Assembly (NCBI GenBank): GCA_031411235.1
Contig: JANOAR010000146.1
Location: 1-55,164 of the forward strand
Direction of reading: 5' to 3'
DNA: 55,164 nucleotides
From: JANOAR01 sp031411235
Lineage (GTDB): Bacteria > Verrucomicrobiota > Verrucomicrobiia > Verrucomicrobiales > Verrucomicrobiaceae
Shown: positions 33,308-41,873 of the stretch, in pieces
Layout of the letters: each line of letters begins with the position of its first letter
Position numbering within the stretch: the stretch's first letter is position 1
Translations under genes and position numbers: made by a program
The notes under the pieces: generated by a model
Database searches by the model: none
Told to the model about the DNA's origin: nothing
Seen by the model: the letters and a program-made list of their open reading frames with translations, nothing else

Positions 33308-34213
33308 CTATCGATTATTGCCGTTTTTACGGAAGTAATCGTCGCGCATCCGACGCAGTTCATCCAAGCGCGTGCTGAGTGCATTTTTCTCGTCCGCCTT
33401 AGCCCGAATAAACGGGTTGTTGGTGCCATAGCTCCGCCACGGTCCCGCTGGGATTTCGTTGAGATCGACAAAGCGCCAGTCGCACTTGGCACCACTTTTC
33501 ATCCCCAAATAATCGCGCACTGAAGGGGATATATCGAGGCCAGCACCATTGTTGTTGGGGTTTTTGGGCCGAGCCGAGCCGAAGACATACGCCACATCAT
33601 CCGTGACGAAGGGGCCGCAGTCTTCCCACTGCGCGTAGCACACCCGGTTGCCGTAACGAATCGCCAGCCATTGGCCTTTGAGCACCGTCTTGCCATGCTT
33701 GGTAAAGCGTTGGTTGAACCAGGGAATAAAGGCCTTGGCGTCAGGTTTAGTCGAGTTGTAGTCGAGCACATCGTTGTAGGGCAGGGCGATGTAAAAGGGG
33801 TTTTGTTTGGGCAGGAACGCAGCGGGTGTGTACCCTGTCGTCCGCTTGGCCGGATCGGGGTCATCGTAGCCGCCGTAGCTGGTCTTCCATGCTGTATCCC
33901 AGGAGCTTTTATCATTCGGCGTGGGGTTGTTTTCCGTCGGCTCCTCGCCAATCCAAAACACCGTCGCCACGATGTCAGTCTTCCACGGATAGCGCGAGTA
34001 TGTCGTGCGAGGCATCGTCGGCGCGAAGACATGTGGCACGCTCACCGCGCTAGGCGAAGTCGCCAAGGGCAGCCCAGGGCTGGGTGCCGTAGGCCGGGCA
34101 AGCCCCCCCGTCACCGCGCTAGCGGGAGCCGTCTGCGCCGTCATAAACTCAGCCGTGCCAAGCACTAGGCTGACAGCAAAGACGAAAATACGTGCTGGAA
34201 AATAGACGGGCAT
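33308..34213 (-). CDS. Exported hypothetical, possibly with a double-psi beta-barrel-like domain
   Basis: 301 residues from ATG 34213, chosen for its signal peptide (PARIFVFAVSLVLGTAEF); an in-frame ATG exists 69 bp upstream. A Pro/Ala-rich linker is followed by a globular domain with N-R-V-C-Y-A-Q-W-E-D-C-G-P-F and G-A-G-L-D-I-S-P-S-V-R-D-Y-L-G, then W-R-F-V-D. The G-x-x-L-D-x-S/D pattern recalls RlpA/3D-type barrels, but that link is weak. Two cysteines could form a disulfide. A cell-wall role is only a guess. The last 30 residues are a charged helix. Confidence 0.6.
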   Translation of the reverse strand: MPVYFPARIFVFAVSLVLGTAEFMTAQTAPASAVTGGLARPTAPSPGLPLATSPSAVSVPHVFAPTMPRTTYSRYPWKTDIVATVFWIGEEPTENNPTPNDKSSWDTAWKTSYGGYDDPDPAKRTTGYTPAAFLPKQNPFYIALPYNDVLDYNSTKPDAKAFIPWFNQRFTKHGKTVLKGQWLAIRYGNRVCYAQWEDCGPFVTDDVAYVFGSARPKNPNNNGAGLDISPSVRDYLGMKSGAKCDWRFVDLNEIPAGPWRSYGTNNPFIRAKADEKNALSTRLDELRRMRDDYFRKNGNNR

Positions 34214-34381
34214 GTGGCTGGGAAAGCAAAAAAGTGGCCGCAAGTCTAGTCGATAAACCGCCCCAAGATCAACCATTTCCATGATTCAGAGGAACGAGCT
34301 AACACTGAGTATGTCTCGCGATTGAAACGTTAAAAATGGCATCCCAGTGTCCCGTGGCGGCAGGGCAAAAGCTCAAGAGGA

Positions 34382-35632
34382 TTATGGCCTCTGCGGCCTT
34401 TCCGCGAGGTACTCACGCACCGCAGCGGCGAGGCTGGCACCCACGGCGCGGTAGCCTTCGGTGGTGCTGTTTTTGTAATTCCAGATCGTCTCCAGGCATA
34501 GGCTCACGGTGTGCGGATTGCCATTCATGCTGACCCAATTGGCGCTGATCTGACGCCAGAGTGGATGGTAGCTTGGCCCCGTCGTCTTGGGTTTACTGCT
34601 CATGGGAATCAGGGGCTTGATCTTGCTGATGCGTGCGTAGGCCAGCTCGATGAAGCGATCACGCAGGCCGATCATCGGCTCCTGCAACGCAGTGCTTTCG
34701 AGGGTGTAGAAAAAGGTGGGATCCCCCGGCGCGGGATTGTGCAAATCGAGAAAGACATCCATGCGGCCAGCTTTGATCAGGCCACTCACGGTCTTCTGCG
34801 CGGCGGTGACTTCGTTCCAATGCGGCTGCGCTGACCAGTCGCGATTGTGGTCTTGTGGCTGTGCGTCTTTACCGCCGTTGCCCGTCGCGGTGTTGTCGAT
34901 GTCCATGATAGGCACCAGGAAAATCTCTGCGTTCTGCCGAAGCCAGGCCGCGTCGGCATCATCGCTGAGCAGCCATTCGCCGAAGCCCTGTGCTACCCAG
35001 CTTGATCCGCTTTCCCACGCGTGTTGCCGCGCCTGCACCCACACGGCAAAGCGCTGCGCGGTGGCCCTCTCGCCCTCCTGCACATGCAGCATGGGCACGC
35101 TACGACCTTCGCGTGAGCGACACAGCTCCATGGCCTTCGCATGAGGCGACTTCTCGCTCATCGCCTGCACAAACGCCGTCGCCGTGCTCGGCGTGTAAGG
35201 CGGCCCCCACGCCACGAACACGGACGCCGCACCGGGCTTCAGCGTGTAGATCATCACATCGCCATCCTTCGTGCCTTTCTCCGTGTGCCGCCAAGTTTTG
35301 CCATCGGTAGAAAACGTCGCCATCTCCGGCATCGCCCAAGACGATGCGAGCGGCTTCGCCAGTGGCCCGCCTGGCACCGCAGTCGTCGCTGTTGAGCCAT
35401 GCAAGCGCAGCAGGATCGTCTCGCCCGGCGTGATGCCCTTCACCTTAAAATACCACCAACAAGGCCACCCGCGCATCGGATCACCACCCGGCCTAAAGCT
35501 GATGCGATGCGCGGCATCGTCGATCTCGACACCACTGACGGAAGCGCCCTCGAAGTCGGACTCAACGGTCAACGCGTGCGCACTGGCGAGGCAGAGGAGG
35601 AGGGAGGCGAGCGCGAGCAGGATCTGTTTCAT
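34382..35632 (-). CDS. Exported M14-family zinc carboxypeptidase (cytosolic-carboxypeptidase-like)
   Basis: 416 residues. Signal peptide 1-20 (LLALASLLLCLASAHA), then a beta-sandwich like the N-domain of CCP-type carboxypeptidases (F-R-P-G-G-D followed by W-W-Y-F-K-V). The peptidase domain has the zinc motif H-x-x-E in A-R-Q-H-A-W-E-S-G, N-R-D-W, the third zinc histidine in F-L-D-L-H-N, and the likely catalytic Glu in S-L-C-L-E-T-I-W. It should trim C-terminal residues of peptides outside the cytoplasm; the substrate is unknown. Its ATG overlaps the dnaG stop codon (ATGA at 35629-35632), so translation is probably coupled. Confidence 0.85.
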   Translation of the reverse strand: MKQILLALASLLLCLASAHALTVESDFEGASVSGVEIDDAAHRISFRPGGDPMRGWPCWWYFKVKGITPGETILLRLHGSTATTAVPGGPLAKPLASSWAMPEMATFSTDGKTWRHTEKGTKDGDVMIYTLKPGAASVFVAWGPPYTPSTATAFVQAMSEKSPHAKAMELCRSREGRSVPMLHVQEGERATAQRFAVWVQARQHAWESGSSWVAQGFGEWLLSDDADAAWLRQNAEIFLVPIMDIDNTATGNGGKDAQPQDHNRDWSAQPHWNEVTAAQKTVSGLIKAGRMDVFLDLHNPAPGDPTFFYTLESTALQEPMIGLRDRFIELAYARISKIKPLIPMSSKPKTTGPSYHPLWRQISANWVSMNGNPHTVSLCLETIWNYKNSTTEGYRAVGASLAAAVREYLAERPQRP

Positions 35633-37491
35633 GGGCTTTTCTGGGGAACGATTGGGGTGGGCCGTGTGCGTGTTAGCAGTTCCTGGTTCAGCGCTAGGCG
35701 CTCGATGTTGATTCGATCCACTTCTTCATGGGCGAGGCCGGGGGTTTTTAGCTTGGCGGTGGCTTGCTGTACGGCGCGTTGCAGGCGCACGATGTCCAGG
35801 TTTTTCAGCGCGTCCTCCGCCTCGGGGATGCCGCCAGCAAATCGGGTGCGTGCGAGCAATTGTGTGAAGGCGGTCTCTTCCTCGGGAGCCAGCGTGGCGA
35901 AGAACGTCGAGCGTGCGGCCTCGTCCTCGGCGTCGAAACTGGAGCGCCACACGCGCTCCAGCAGCGTCGTGCCGCGCAGCGCATTTAGCAGCGGCAGCAT
36001 GTCCTGCTCGCGCAGCCATTCGAGCACTTCGGCCTTGGTTAATGCCATGCCAGCGAGCCACAGCGCAGGTTTCTCCTGCGCGGCGAGCAATTGCTTGGCC
36101 GCGTCGGCACGGGTCATGGGCGCGGGCTCGTGGGTGCTGCCGACTTGCTTTACCAGCGGGTTCTTGCGCTGCTCCTCGGCGGCACGTTGCTGGCGTTTGA
36201 TGAAGACGGCGACTTGCTTGCGAAACGCATCCTCGCCCACGCCGAGCTGTGCGGCATGGCTACGAATCATCAACTCACGCGCCGACACGCTGGGGTTCAT
36301 CGCAATGTCCACGGCGATCTTCTCGATCAGCGAGACTTGCTGGCTCAGGTTGTTGCCCATCGTCGCCTGTTTGTGTGTGATCTGGAAGTCGAGGAAGTCT
36401 GCCGCCTTGGCGATGAAGCTGCGGAAAACATCCGCGCCCTGGCTTTTGATCAGCGAGTCCGGGTCTTCGCCCTTGGGCAGCGTCGCGACCTTCACCGTGA
36501 AACCCGCCGGGGCGAGGATCTGATAGGAGCGCTCGGCAGCCTTGAAGCCAGCACTGTCCGCGTCGAAGCACAGCACCACTTCCTGCGCGTGGCGTTTGAG
36601 CATTCTCACATGATCCTCGGTGAAGGCTGTGCCCTGTGACGCGCAGACGTTATGCACCCCGGCCTCGTAGGCGGTGACGAGATCGAGTTGGCCCTCCAGA
36701 ACGATGGCGTAGCCTTCCTTGCCGATGGCTTTTTTGCTCTTGTCGAAGCCGAACAACATTCTGCCTTTGGTGAAGATAGGCGTCTCCGGCGAGTTCACGT
36801 ACTTGGCCTTTTCGCCTGGCGCGAGTGCCCGCCCGCTGAAGCCGATGCACTCGCTCGTTTCATTGCGCAGCGGGATCATGAGCCGATTACGGAAGCGCGG
36901 GTACTTCCGCCCATTGTCCGTCTCCCCAAAGATGCCCGCACGAACCATCACGGCCTCGCTGTACTTGTGCTCGGCGGCCCACTGGCGCATGTAGATGTCC
37001 TGCTCAGGCGCATAGCCGAGCAGCCAGTTTTTCGCCACGGTGGAGGTAATGCCGCGCGACTTCAGATAATCGCGAGCAGGCGCGGCCACGGCGTGTTTCA
37101 GCAGCAGCGCGTGGAGGAACTGCGCCATCTCTTCATGCACGCGCTTCAGCAGCGAGCGCTCCTTGGCCTCGCGCTCAGTGTTGGCATCCCACACCTCTTC
37201 TTGAATCACGATGCCAGCCGCTTCGGCCAGTTTTCGCACCGCCTCGGGGAAGCTCAGCCCCTCCTGCTCCATCACGAAACCAATCGCCGTGCCGCCCGCG
37301 CCACAGCCGAAGCAGTGGTACGAGTTCCGCGACTGGCTAACGGAAAACGAAGGCGACTTCTCGGTGTGGAAAGGGCACAACCCCGACCAGTTCGCGCCCG
37401 ACTTCTTGAGCTTCACATAACGGCTGATCAGCACCACGATGTCGGTGGCGGCAAGGACTTGCTGAACGGTTTCGTCGGGGATGCGTGACAT
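35629..37491 (-). CDS. dnaG: DNA primase
   Basis: 620 residues from ATG 37491 (MSRIPDETVQQVL); the open frame extends further upstream but without homology. The CHC2 zinc finger is seen (CPFHTEKSPSF and CFGCGAGG), followed by the catalytic core with Toprim-type residues (V-L-E-G-Q-L-D-L-V and L-C-F-D-A-D-S-A-G), and a helical C-terminal DnaB-interaction region. It synthesises RNA primers for the replication fork. There is no rpoD or rpsU neighbour as in the classic macromolecular synthesis operon. It overlaps the M14 peptidase gene by 4 bp. Confidence 0.96.
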   Translation of the reverse strand: MSRIPDETVQQVLAATDIVVLISRYVKLKKSGANWSGLCPFHTEKSPSFSVSQSRNSYHCFGCGAGGTAIGFVMEQEGLSFPEAVRKLAEAAGIVIQEEVWDANTEREAKERSLLKRVHEEMAQFLHALLLKHAVAAPARDYLKSRGITSTVAKNWLLGYAPEQDIYMRQWAAEHKYSEAVMVRAGIFGETDNGRKYPRFRNRLMIPLRNETSECIGFSGRALAPGEKAKYVNSPETPIFTKGRMLFGFDKSKKAIGKEGYAIVLEGQLDLVTAYEAGVHNVCASQGTAFTEDHVRMLKRHAQEVVLCFDADSAGFKAAERSYQILAPAGFTVKVATLPKGEDPDSLIKSQGADVFRSFIAKAADFLDFQITHKQATMGNNLSQQVSLIEKIAVDIAMNPSVSARELMIRSHAAQLGVGEDAFRKQVAVFIKRQQRAAEEQRKNPLVKQVGSTHEPAPMTRADAAKQLLAAQEKPALWLAGMALTKAEVLEWLREQDMLPLLNALRGTTLLERVWRSSFDAEDEAARSTFFATLAPEEETAFTQLLARTRFAGGIPEAEDALKNLDIVRLQRAVQQATAKLKTPGLAHEEVDRINIERLALNQELLTRTRPTPIVPQKSP

Positions 37492-37634
37492 GGTCGGAGG
37501 GCGGACGCCCATCATGCCCCGCGATCTGAAAAAGGAAAGCCAGAGCGCAGTGCTACACGCGATGTGGCTGTATCGCCTTGCGGGTTGACGGGGCACGAGC
37601 AGGTCTTTGACGACAAGACCCTCACCTCACTTTT

Positions 37635-37871
37635 TCAATCCAACCAGTTTTCCACGCGTAGTCCTGGAACTTTCTCAAAATGCACCAAGTTGCGGGACAG
37701 CAGCAGGGCATCATGCGAAAGGGCGATGGATGCGATTTTCAAATCCATCGTGCCAATGCGAATGCCAGCGTCCTTGAGCCGATGAAAGACGGTGGCTGCA
37801 TCCTCATCAAAGGCCAGAATCACCAAGTCATTCAGCATCGCGAAACTATGCTGGAACTCCCGAACATCTGG
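37635..37871 (-). pseudogene. PIN-domain (VapC-like) toxin, C-terminal remnant
   Basis: The minus strand encodes the C-terminal half of a VapC-type ribonuclease: I-L-A-F-D-E-D-A-A, then G-I-R-I-G-T-M-D-L-K-I-A-S-I-A-L, then N-L-V-H-F-E-K-V-P-G-L-R-V-E-N-W. The middle Asp-Leu-x-Ile-Ala is the PIN catalytic region. The N-terminal D-T-N/S part is absent; the frame instead continues across a TAG (37872-37874) into the antitoxin-like ORF. A deletion probably joined antitoxin and toxin remnants. Confidence 0.65.
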
Positions 37872-38069
37872 CTACTTCCCCTCGGAGTTAGCCTTTTCTC
37901 TCCACTCCGCTCCCAGCCTCATGGCCTCGCGGAATGAACGATCCCCTTTCGCCTTGCCAGCGATGGCCTGCCACCCACCCTTCGTTCCACTGGGGGCAAA
38001 TTGCTTGGCCAAAGCGGCCAAACGTGCGCTCTGTACAATCGGCTGCGGGTCTTTGCTCATCGTGCTCAT
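37872..38069 (-). CDS. Small antitoxin-like protein
   Basis: 65 residues from ATG 38069 (a second ATG at 38060 is possible). It is basic and helical, ending R-S-F-R-E-A-M-R-L-G-A-E-W-R-E-K-A-N, a pattern seen at the C-terminus of some VapB-like antitoxins that wrap the PIN toxin. It lies directly upstream of, and in the same frame as, the VapC remnant. Without an intact toxin it is probably a relic. Its start overlaps the 5' end region of the PIN gene on the other strand. Confidence 0.45.
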   Translation of the reverse strand: MSTMSKDPQPIVQSARLAALAKQFAPSGTKGGWQAIAGKAKGDRSFREAMRLGAEWREKANSEGK

Positions 38070-38093
38070 GGCGAAAGAGTGCCATTGCAGCAG

Positions 38094-38553
38094 GTGCCAC
38101 GCAATGATCATCTCGACGGCATCGACACCCGTTCTTACCTGAAGCTGCTTTTGCTTGAGCCCGAGTCTGCTGCCGTGCAGGCCGCCGTAGCGCTAGAACC
38201 CTACGTGATCATCTCAACCCTTGCCGAACGCGAAGCGGAATCCCAACTTCGCGCTGAACTCTTTGGCGGTGGACTCACCAAGCGAGAGCACCAACGCACG
38301 CTTGTCAAAATGCAAGCCATGCTCACCTATGATCCTTTCGAGCAACGCCCTCTCGCAGGCTTCGTGTTTGTGACGGCTCTCGCCCAGCTACGCCGTGCTC
38401 CCCAGATCCATTGCCGCTCGCTAGATCGGCTCCACCTCGCCGCGATGGAAGGCATGGGACTGCGCCGACTGAAGACCCATGATGCCAAGCCATGATGCCA
38501 AGCAAACCAAAACTGCGAAAGCCTTGGGCTTTGAGGTGATGACGCCGATGTGA
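38094..38553 (+). pseudogene. PIN-domain toxin with 3' frameshift
   Basis: The frame from a possible GTG 38094 reads I-D-T-R-S-Y-L-K-L-L (first PIN aspartate), then V-I-I-S-T-L-A-E-R-E, and R-S-L-D-R-L-H-L-A-A-M (late PIN aspartate). There is no ATG in frame, so the 5' end may also be damaged. A 13-bp tandem duplication at 38478-38503 shifts the frame and ends translation at 38495. Removing one copy would continue with Q-T-K-T-A-K-A-L-G-F-E-V-M to TGA 38551-38553, the normal end of such proteins. Confidence 0.65.
38478..38503 (+). repeat. 13-bp tandem duplication inside the PIN gene
   Basis: CATGATGCCAAGC is present twice in direct succession (38478-38490, 38491-38503). Thirteen is not a multiple of three, so the duplication frameshifts the PIN reading frame. 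It could be a recent, revertible slippage or recombination event. Confidence 0.9.
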
Positions 38554-38616
38554 TAGATGGGCAGATCATTTCAGAGAAGACGCATTGCCTCCTTGCCGCC
38601 TTTGCCCGAATAACCA

Positions 38617-39867
38617 CTAAGGCTTAGCGCCCGACTCGCCATAAAGCACAGTCATTAATTCGCGGGAAAGCTTTTCCGCTTCCGCGATTTGATTGGGCGT
38701 TAATTTGACCTCCAAAGATGTTTTCACAGGCTTGAATTCGCGAGAGAGTTTTTGTGCTTCCTCGATTTGATTGGGCGTCATTTTGGCTTCCAAAGATGTT
38801 CTCAATCGCTTTGCATCTTCCCTGCCCGGTGCCGCACTCAAATTAGCCCACTTGTATGCCTCCACAGCGTCCCTGGGTATTCCGTTTCCGCTGGCACAGG
38901 CTGCGGCAAGATAATACTGAGCCTGACTGTCCCCTTGTTCTGCTGCTTTGCGATACCATGCTACAGCCTGTAAGGCATCCTTGAGCACACCTGAACCACT
39001 CATAAAGTTAAAGCCGAGGTATAGCTGTGCAGGCGCGTAGCCTTGTTCTGCTGCTTTGCGAAACCATTTCACTGACTCAATTTCATCCTGGGCCACGCCC
39101 GCACCATTGGCGTAGGCGACTCCTAGATTGACTTGAGCAGTCTCATCGCCTTGAACTGCTGCCTTGCGATACCATTTCACTGATTCAACCTCATCCTTGC
39201 CCACGCCCGCACCATTGGCGTAGGCGACTCCAAGTCTGGCTTGAGCATCTGCATTGCCTTGATCTGCTGCCTTGCGACACCATTTCACCGATTCAACCTC
39301 ATCCTTGGCCGCGCCATCGCCCTTGGCGTAGGCGACTGCTAATTCGCGTTGAGCAGGCGCGTGGCCTTGTTCTGCTGCTTTGCGAAACCATTTCACCGCT
39401 TCAACAAAATCCTTGGCAGTGCCCGCACCATTACCGTAGCCGACTCCTAAATTAAATTGAGCTTGCGCATCGCCTCTATCTGCTGCCTTGCGATACCATT
39501 TTACCGATTCAACCTCATCCTTGGCCACGCCCTCACCACCGTAGTAAGCCCATCCTAGCATGAATTGAGCCCGCGCATCGCCTTGATCTGCGGCTTTGCG
39601 ATACCATTTAACCAGTTTAATCTTATCATCTGCCCCTCTCGTGCTCTCGTAATAGGCTGAATTAGTGAGCATGCTTTTGGCGCGAGCGTCGCCACTCTCC
39701 GCCTTGGTTATTAACTTATCGACCTCAGATGTCGCAGGAGCGACAGCCTTGTTCAATTGCACTTCAGGATTTGGTGCAGCCAGTTCAACGCCAATGACGA
39801 GTTGGGTGGCAGGGGCGAGCACGATCCAGCAAAGAAGGAGGAGCAACAGCGGGAGGTTTTTTGTCAT
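38617..39867 (-). CDS. Exported Sel1-repeat protein
   Basis: 416 residues from ATG 39867 with a signal peptide (LPLLLLLLCWIVLAPA). About eight 36-residue Sel1 (TPR-like) repeats follow, each with A-x-A-Q-x-x-L-G and V-K-W-Y/F-R-K-A-A-x-Q-G; the first and last are degenerate. The C-terminus holds two near-copies of a 22-residue unit (TSLEAKMTPNQI and TSLEVKLTPNQI). Sel1 proteins act as protein-binding scaffolds; the partner here is unknown. The 108-bp DNA repeat makes copy-number variation likely. Confidence 0.88.
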   Translation of the reverse strand: MTKNLPLLLLLLCWIVLAPATQLVIGVELAAPNPEVQLNKAVAPATSEVDKLITKAESGDARAKSMLTNSAYYESTRGADDKIKLVKWYRKAADQGDARAQFMLGWAYYGGEGVAKDEVESVKWYRKAADRGDAQAQFNLGVGYGNGAGTAKDFVEAVKWFRKAAEQGHAPAQRELAVAYAKGDGAAKDEVESVKWCRKAADQGNADAQARLGVAYANGAGVGKDEVESVKWYRKAAVQGDETAQVNLGVAYANGAGVAQDEIESVKWFRKAAEQGYAPAQLYLGFNFMSGSGVLKDALQAVAWYRKAAEQGDSQAQYYLAAACASGNGIPRDAVEAYKWANLSAAPGREDAKRLRTSLEAKMTPNQIEEAQKLSREFKPVKTSLEVKLTPNQIAEAEKLSRELMTVLYGESGAKP

Positions 39868-39881
39868 AGCCCGCAAGGCTG

Positions 39882-40067
39882 TCAGGAATCCTGTGGATCG
39901 TCAAGCGCTGGCGTTGGAGGCAAGCATTCAACGACCAAACAAACGCGTTTGTGCTCCCGAATGAGTGCATCGACCGACACATCTGTAAAGCCGCGTACAA
40001 TTATGCGACCACCCCCACCCCCAAGGGAGGCCAGCGTCTTGTTCAATGCGTCATTCGGGACAGACAC
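39882..40067 (-). CDS. Small hypothetical ORF
   Basis: 61 codons ending 15 bp before the Sel1 gene start. The peptide has a Gly run (SLGGGGGRIIVRGF) and a hydrophobic patch (RVCLVVECLP). I recognise no family and see no ribosome binding site. It may be a leader, a fragment or noise; the surrounding 297-bp gap 39868-40164 contains nothing else identifiable. Confidence 0.25.
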   Translation of the reverse strand: MSVPNDALNKTLASLGGGGGRIIVRGFTDVSVDALIREHKRVCLVVECLPPTPALDDPQDS

Positions 40068-40164
40068 GCTGCCCAGAAAGCTACCGAACCATCCGCGACT
40101 GCTGCTATCTCAAGCTCTACATGGGGGTGGAAAATGACGCATTTTTAACTTGCGGCAACCTATC

Positions 40165-40617
40165 TTAAACAAATGACAACACCGTGATCATTCCCTCTAT
40201 TTGCTTCCGGGTATCTGCATCAAAAACAGTGCCATGCGCTTTTAGATAATTACAAAACTCCATGCAATGAGGTAATGCCTTTGCAAGATATTTGGCATAG
40301 GGGAATGAAGTTACCTCTTGGCCAACTTGCTGTTCGGAAAGATGCGCTAAATGTTTGTTTATTAACCGCTTGCTATCAGGCTCGAAAATTTGTTCTTTAA
40401 TGCCGAATCCTGGAAAATCATCAGTATGAAGATTGTCTTTATATCGAGTTAGGTCGCAGAAAAATTCGTCCAGCTTACGCAAGCTCATGATGCTAGCATC
40501 GCCGGTAGCTGTTCTCATAGCATTCATGATTTCCTCTGTGCAATTGTCGGCATTTATACCTGCCGTCTTTCGTATGGACTGGCCGATGAAAGTCTCCCAG
40601 AATGCATGCGAGAGCAT
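40165..40617 (-). CDS. Hypothetical protein with AT-rich codon use
   Basis: 150 residues from ATG 40617 (MLSHAFWETFIGQ); an open frame continues 93 bp upstream. It is mostly helical with no membrane segment or signal, and contains five cysteines. The DNA is visibly richer in A/T than its neighbours and uses codons such as TTA, ATA and AAT, suggesting horizontal acquisition. No family was recognised. The 40618-40929 gap behind it shows no convincing gene. Confidence 0.55.
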   Translation of the reverse strand: MLSHAFWETFIGQSIRKTAGINADNCTEEIMNAMRTATGDASIMSLRKLDEFFCDLTRYKDNLHTDDFPGFGIKEQIFEPDSKRLINKHLAHLSEQQVGQEVTSFPYAKYLAKALPHCMEFCNYLKAHGTVFDADTRKQIEGMITVLSFV

Positions 40618-40929
40618 AATGTTTATTTCCCGAAATATGCAGTGTATTGCACCACATTGGAATTGAGGAGTTCTAAACGCTAACGGAGGGTTTGAATTTG
40701 GGTTTGCCATTTCGATACCGACGATAGCATACCATCGCTATCGCGCGGCAAATGAAACCGCCAGGTGCTTGCGTTGGGCGCGGCAGCGTCGTGGAGTGCG
40801 GTGGCAGAGACGCCAGGGGCGTCGGCGACATCGCTGTCTTCGGAGGGGTGGGTGCTCGGTGTGACGGGGCAAAAGGGAACGCGGAGTTTGGCAGGTAGGG
40901 GGCAAGTCGGCGAACGCAATTTCGAGCCG

Positions 40930-41607
40930 CTAAAACTCGACGAGGTTCATCACTCGTTGGAGGTCTAGTTTGTCATCACCCTCGTAGTCCTCCAGCGCTG
41001 CCAGAGCTGGGGCGATGATCTCCTTTTTCACGTTGATAGGGTGGCCATAAAGCAGTGGCCAGAGGCGTTCGGTATTGGCATGGAAGGCTGACTTTTCACC
41101 GCCGAGGTTCAGTCTAAAAAATCCCGGCACGTCGCGAATTCGTGCGATGAGATCGCGCTCGGTAGGGCGGATGAGTTCGAAAGCCGAGAGGTCTTTCTTT
41201 TCGAGCCGATGGAGTTTGCCGATCAGGATGTCCAGTGGCGCTGGAAATACGAAGGTCACGTTCCTTACTTGATGTTTCTGGGCTCGCGGCTGCCAGTCGC
41301 TACCGGCCTTGAAAACCCAACTGGGGGTAAGCTCGATATAGAAGGCCGACTGGCCCTTTCCGAGTCCATGCCGTGTGATGCAGTCCTTGACGACCTGTGC
41401 CTCATCAGGCTGCCCGCCTCCAAGTTGGGATACGTAGAGGTCCACGTCTGCACTTACATGGCTAGCATCAACGTAGAGCGAGATTGGAGCTGAACCAAAA
41501 ACCACCACCTCAAAATGTCGGTCAGGTTTATCTTCAGCGAGAAGATCGGCAAGCTGCTGAAGTTTGCGTCCAGCACGGGTCGTCCAATCTGGCTCGCTAA
41601 AATTCAT
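40930..41607 (-). CDS. Nucleotidyltransferase-like protein, possible toxin of a two-gene module
   Basis: 225 residues. V-V-F-G-S-A-P-I-S-L-Y followed by S-A-D-V-D-L-Y-V is the GS-x(n)-D-x-D motif of the nucleotidyltransferase fold. The middle contains I-L-I-G-K-L-H-R-L-E-K-K-D, as found in DUF6036/AbiEii-like proteins that act as toxins or abortive-infection effectors. The start codon overlaps the stop of a small upstream gene (ATGA, 41604-41607). That pairing suggests a toxin-antitoxin or defence module. The family name is from memory. Confidence 0.6.
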   Translation of the reverse strand: MNFSEPDWTTRAGRKLQQLADLLAEDKPDRHFEVVVFGSAPISLYVDASHVSADVDLYVSQLGGGQPDEAQVVKDCITRHGLGKGQSAFYIELTPSWVFKAGSDWQPRAQKHQVRNVTFVFPAPLDILIGKLHRLEKKDLSAFELIRPTERDLIARIRDVPGFFRLNLGGEKSAFHANTERLWPLLYGHPINVKKEIIAPALAALEDYEGDDKLDLQRVMNLVEF

Positions 41608-41873
41608 GAACCTGCGGCAAGTCTCCGCTGCAAGTTTCGCAAGCGTTCAGCCCTGCCGCCTAGAATTGAAGCTCGGGCTTGGTCGAGTAGCCTTAGCGAC
41701 ACACCTTCGTCGGCGCTAAAGTGTCTAGCGAGTGCCACGTAAATGGGTTTTGCTTGGATAGATGGGCTCAATTGAACCCTCGCGACGATGCGCGCGCGCT
41801 TCCAGTACCAAGCAGCGTCGTGCCGCGCTGTCGCAGGTATTTTGAGATAAACAGAAGCTGGAATCATGCACAC
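41604..41873 (-). CDS. Small basic protein coupled to the nucleotidyltransferase gene
   Basis: 89 residues, Arg-rich and helical (RLLDQARASILGGRAERLRN at the C-terminal half), with no recognised family. It overlaps the next gene by 4 bp, so translation is likely coupled. Position and size suit an antitoxin, but there is no recognisable DNA-binding motif, so this is inference. Confidence 0.5.
   Translation of the reverse strand: MCMIPASVYLKIPATARHDAAWYWKRARIVARVQLSPSIQAKPIYVALARHFSADEGVSLRLLDQARASILGGRAERLRNLQRRLAAGS

Noticed and set aside
33182..33316. A coherent-looking helical reading frame just upstream of rpmI on the minus strand (KQVEKHLAELDKLNTLAALL)
   Set aside because: It is bounded by stops, has no start codon and overlaps the rpmI start, so it is more likely leader sequence or a fossil fragment.
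38500..39867. The 108-bp periodic DNA at about 38900-39700 as a possible CRISPR array
   Set aside because: The period encodes Sel1 repeats without spacers and continues in frame through one ORF.
40680..40968. Overlapping small frames on both strands (40680-40919 and 40765-40968)
   Set aside because: Neither has a recognisable domain, ribosome binding site or sensible neighbour; the segment is probably non-coding.
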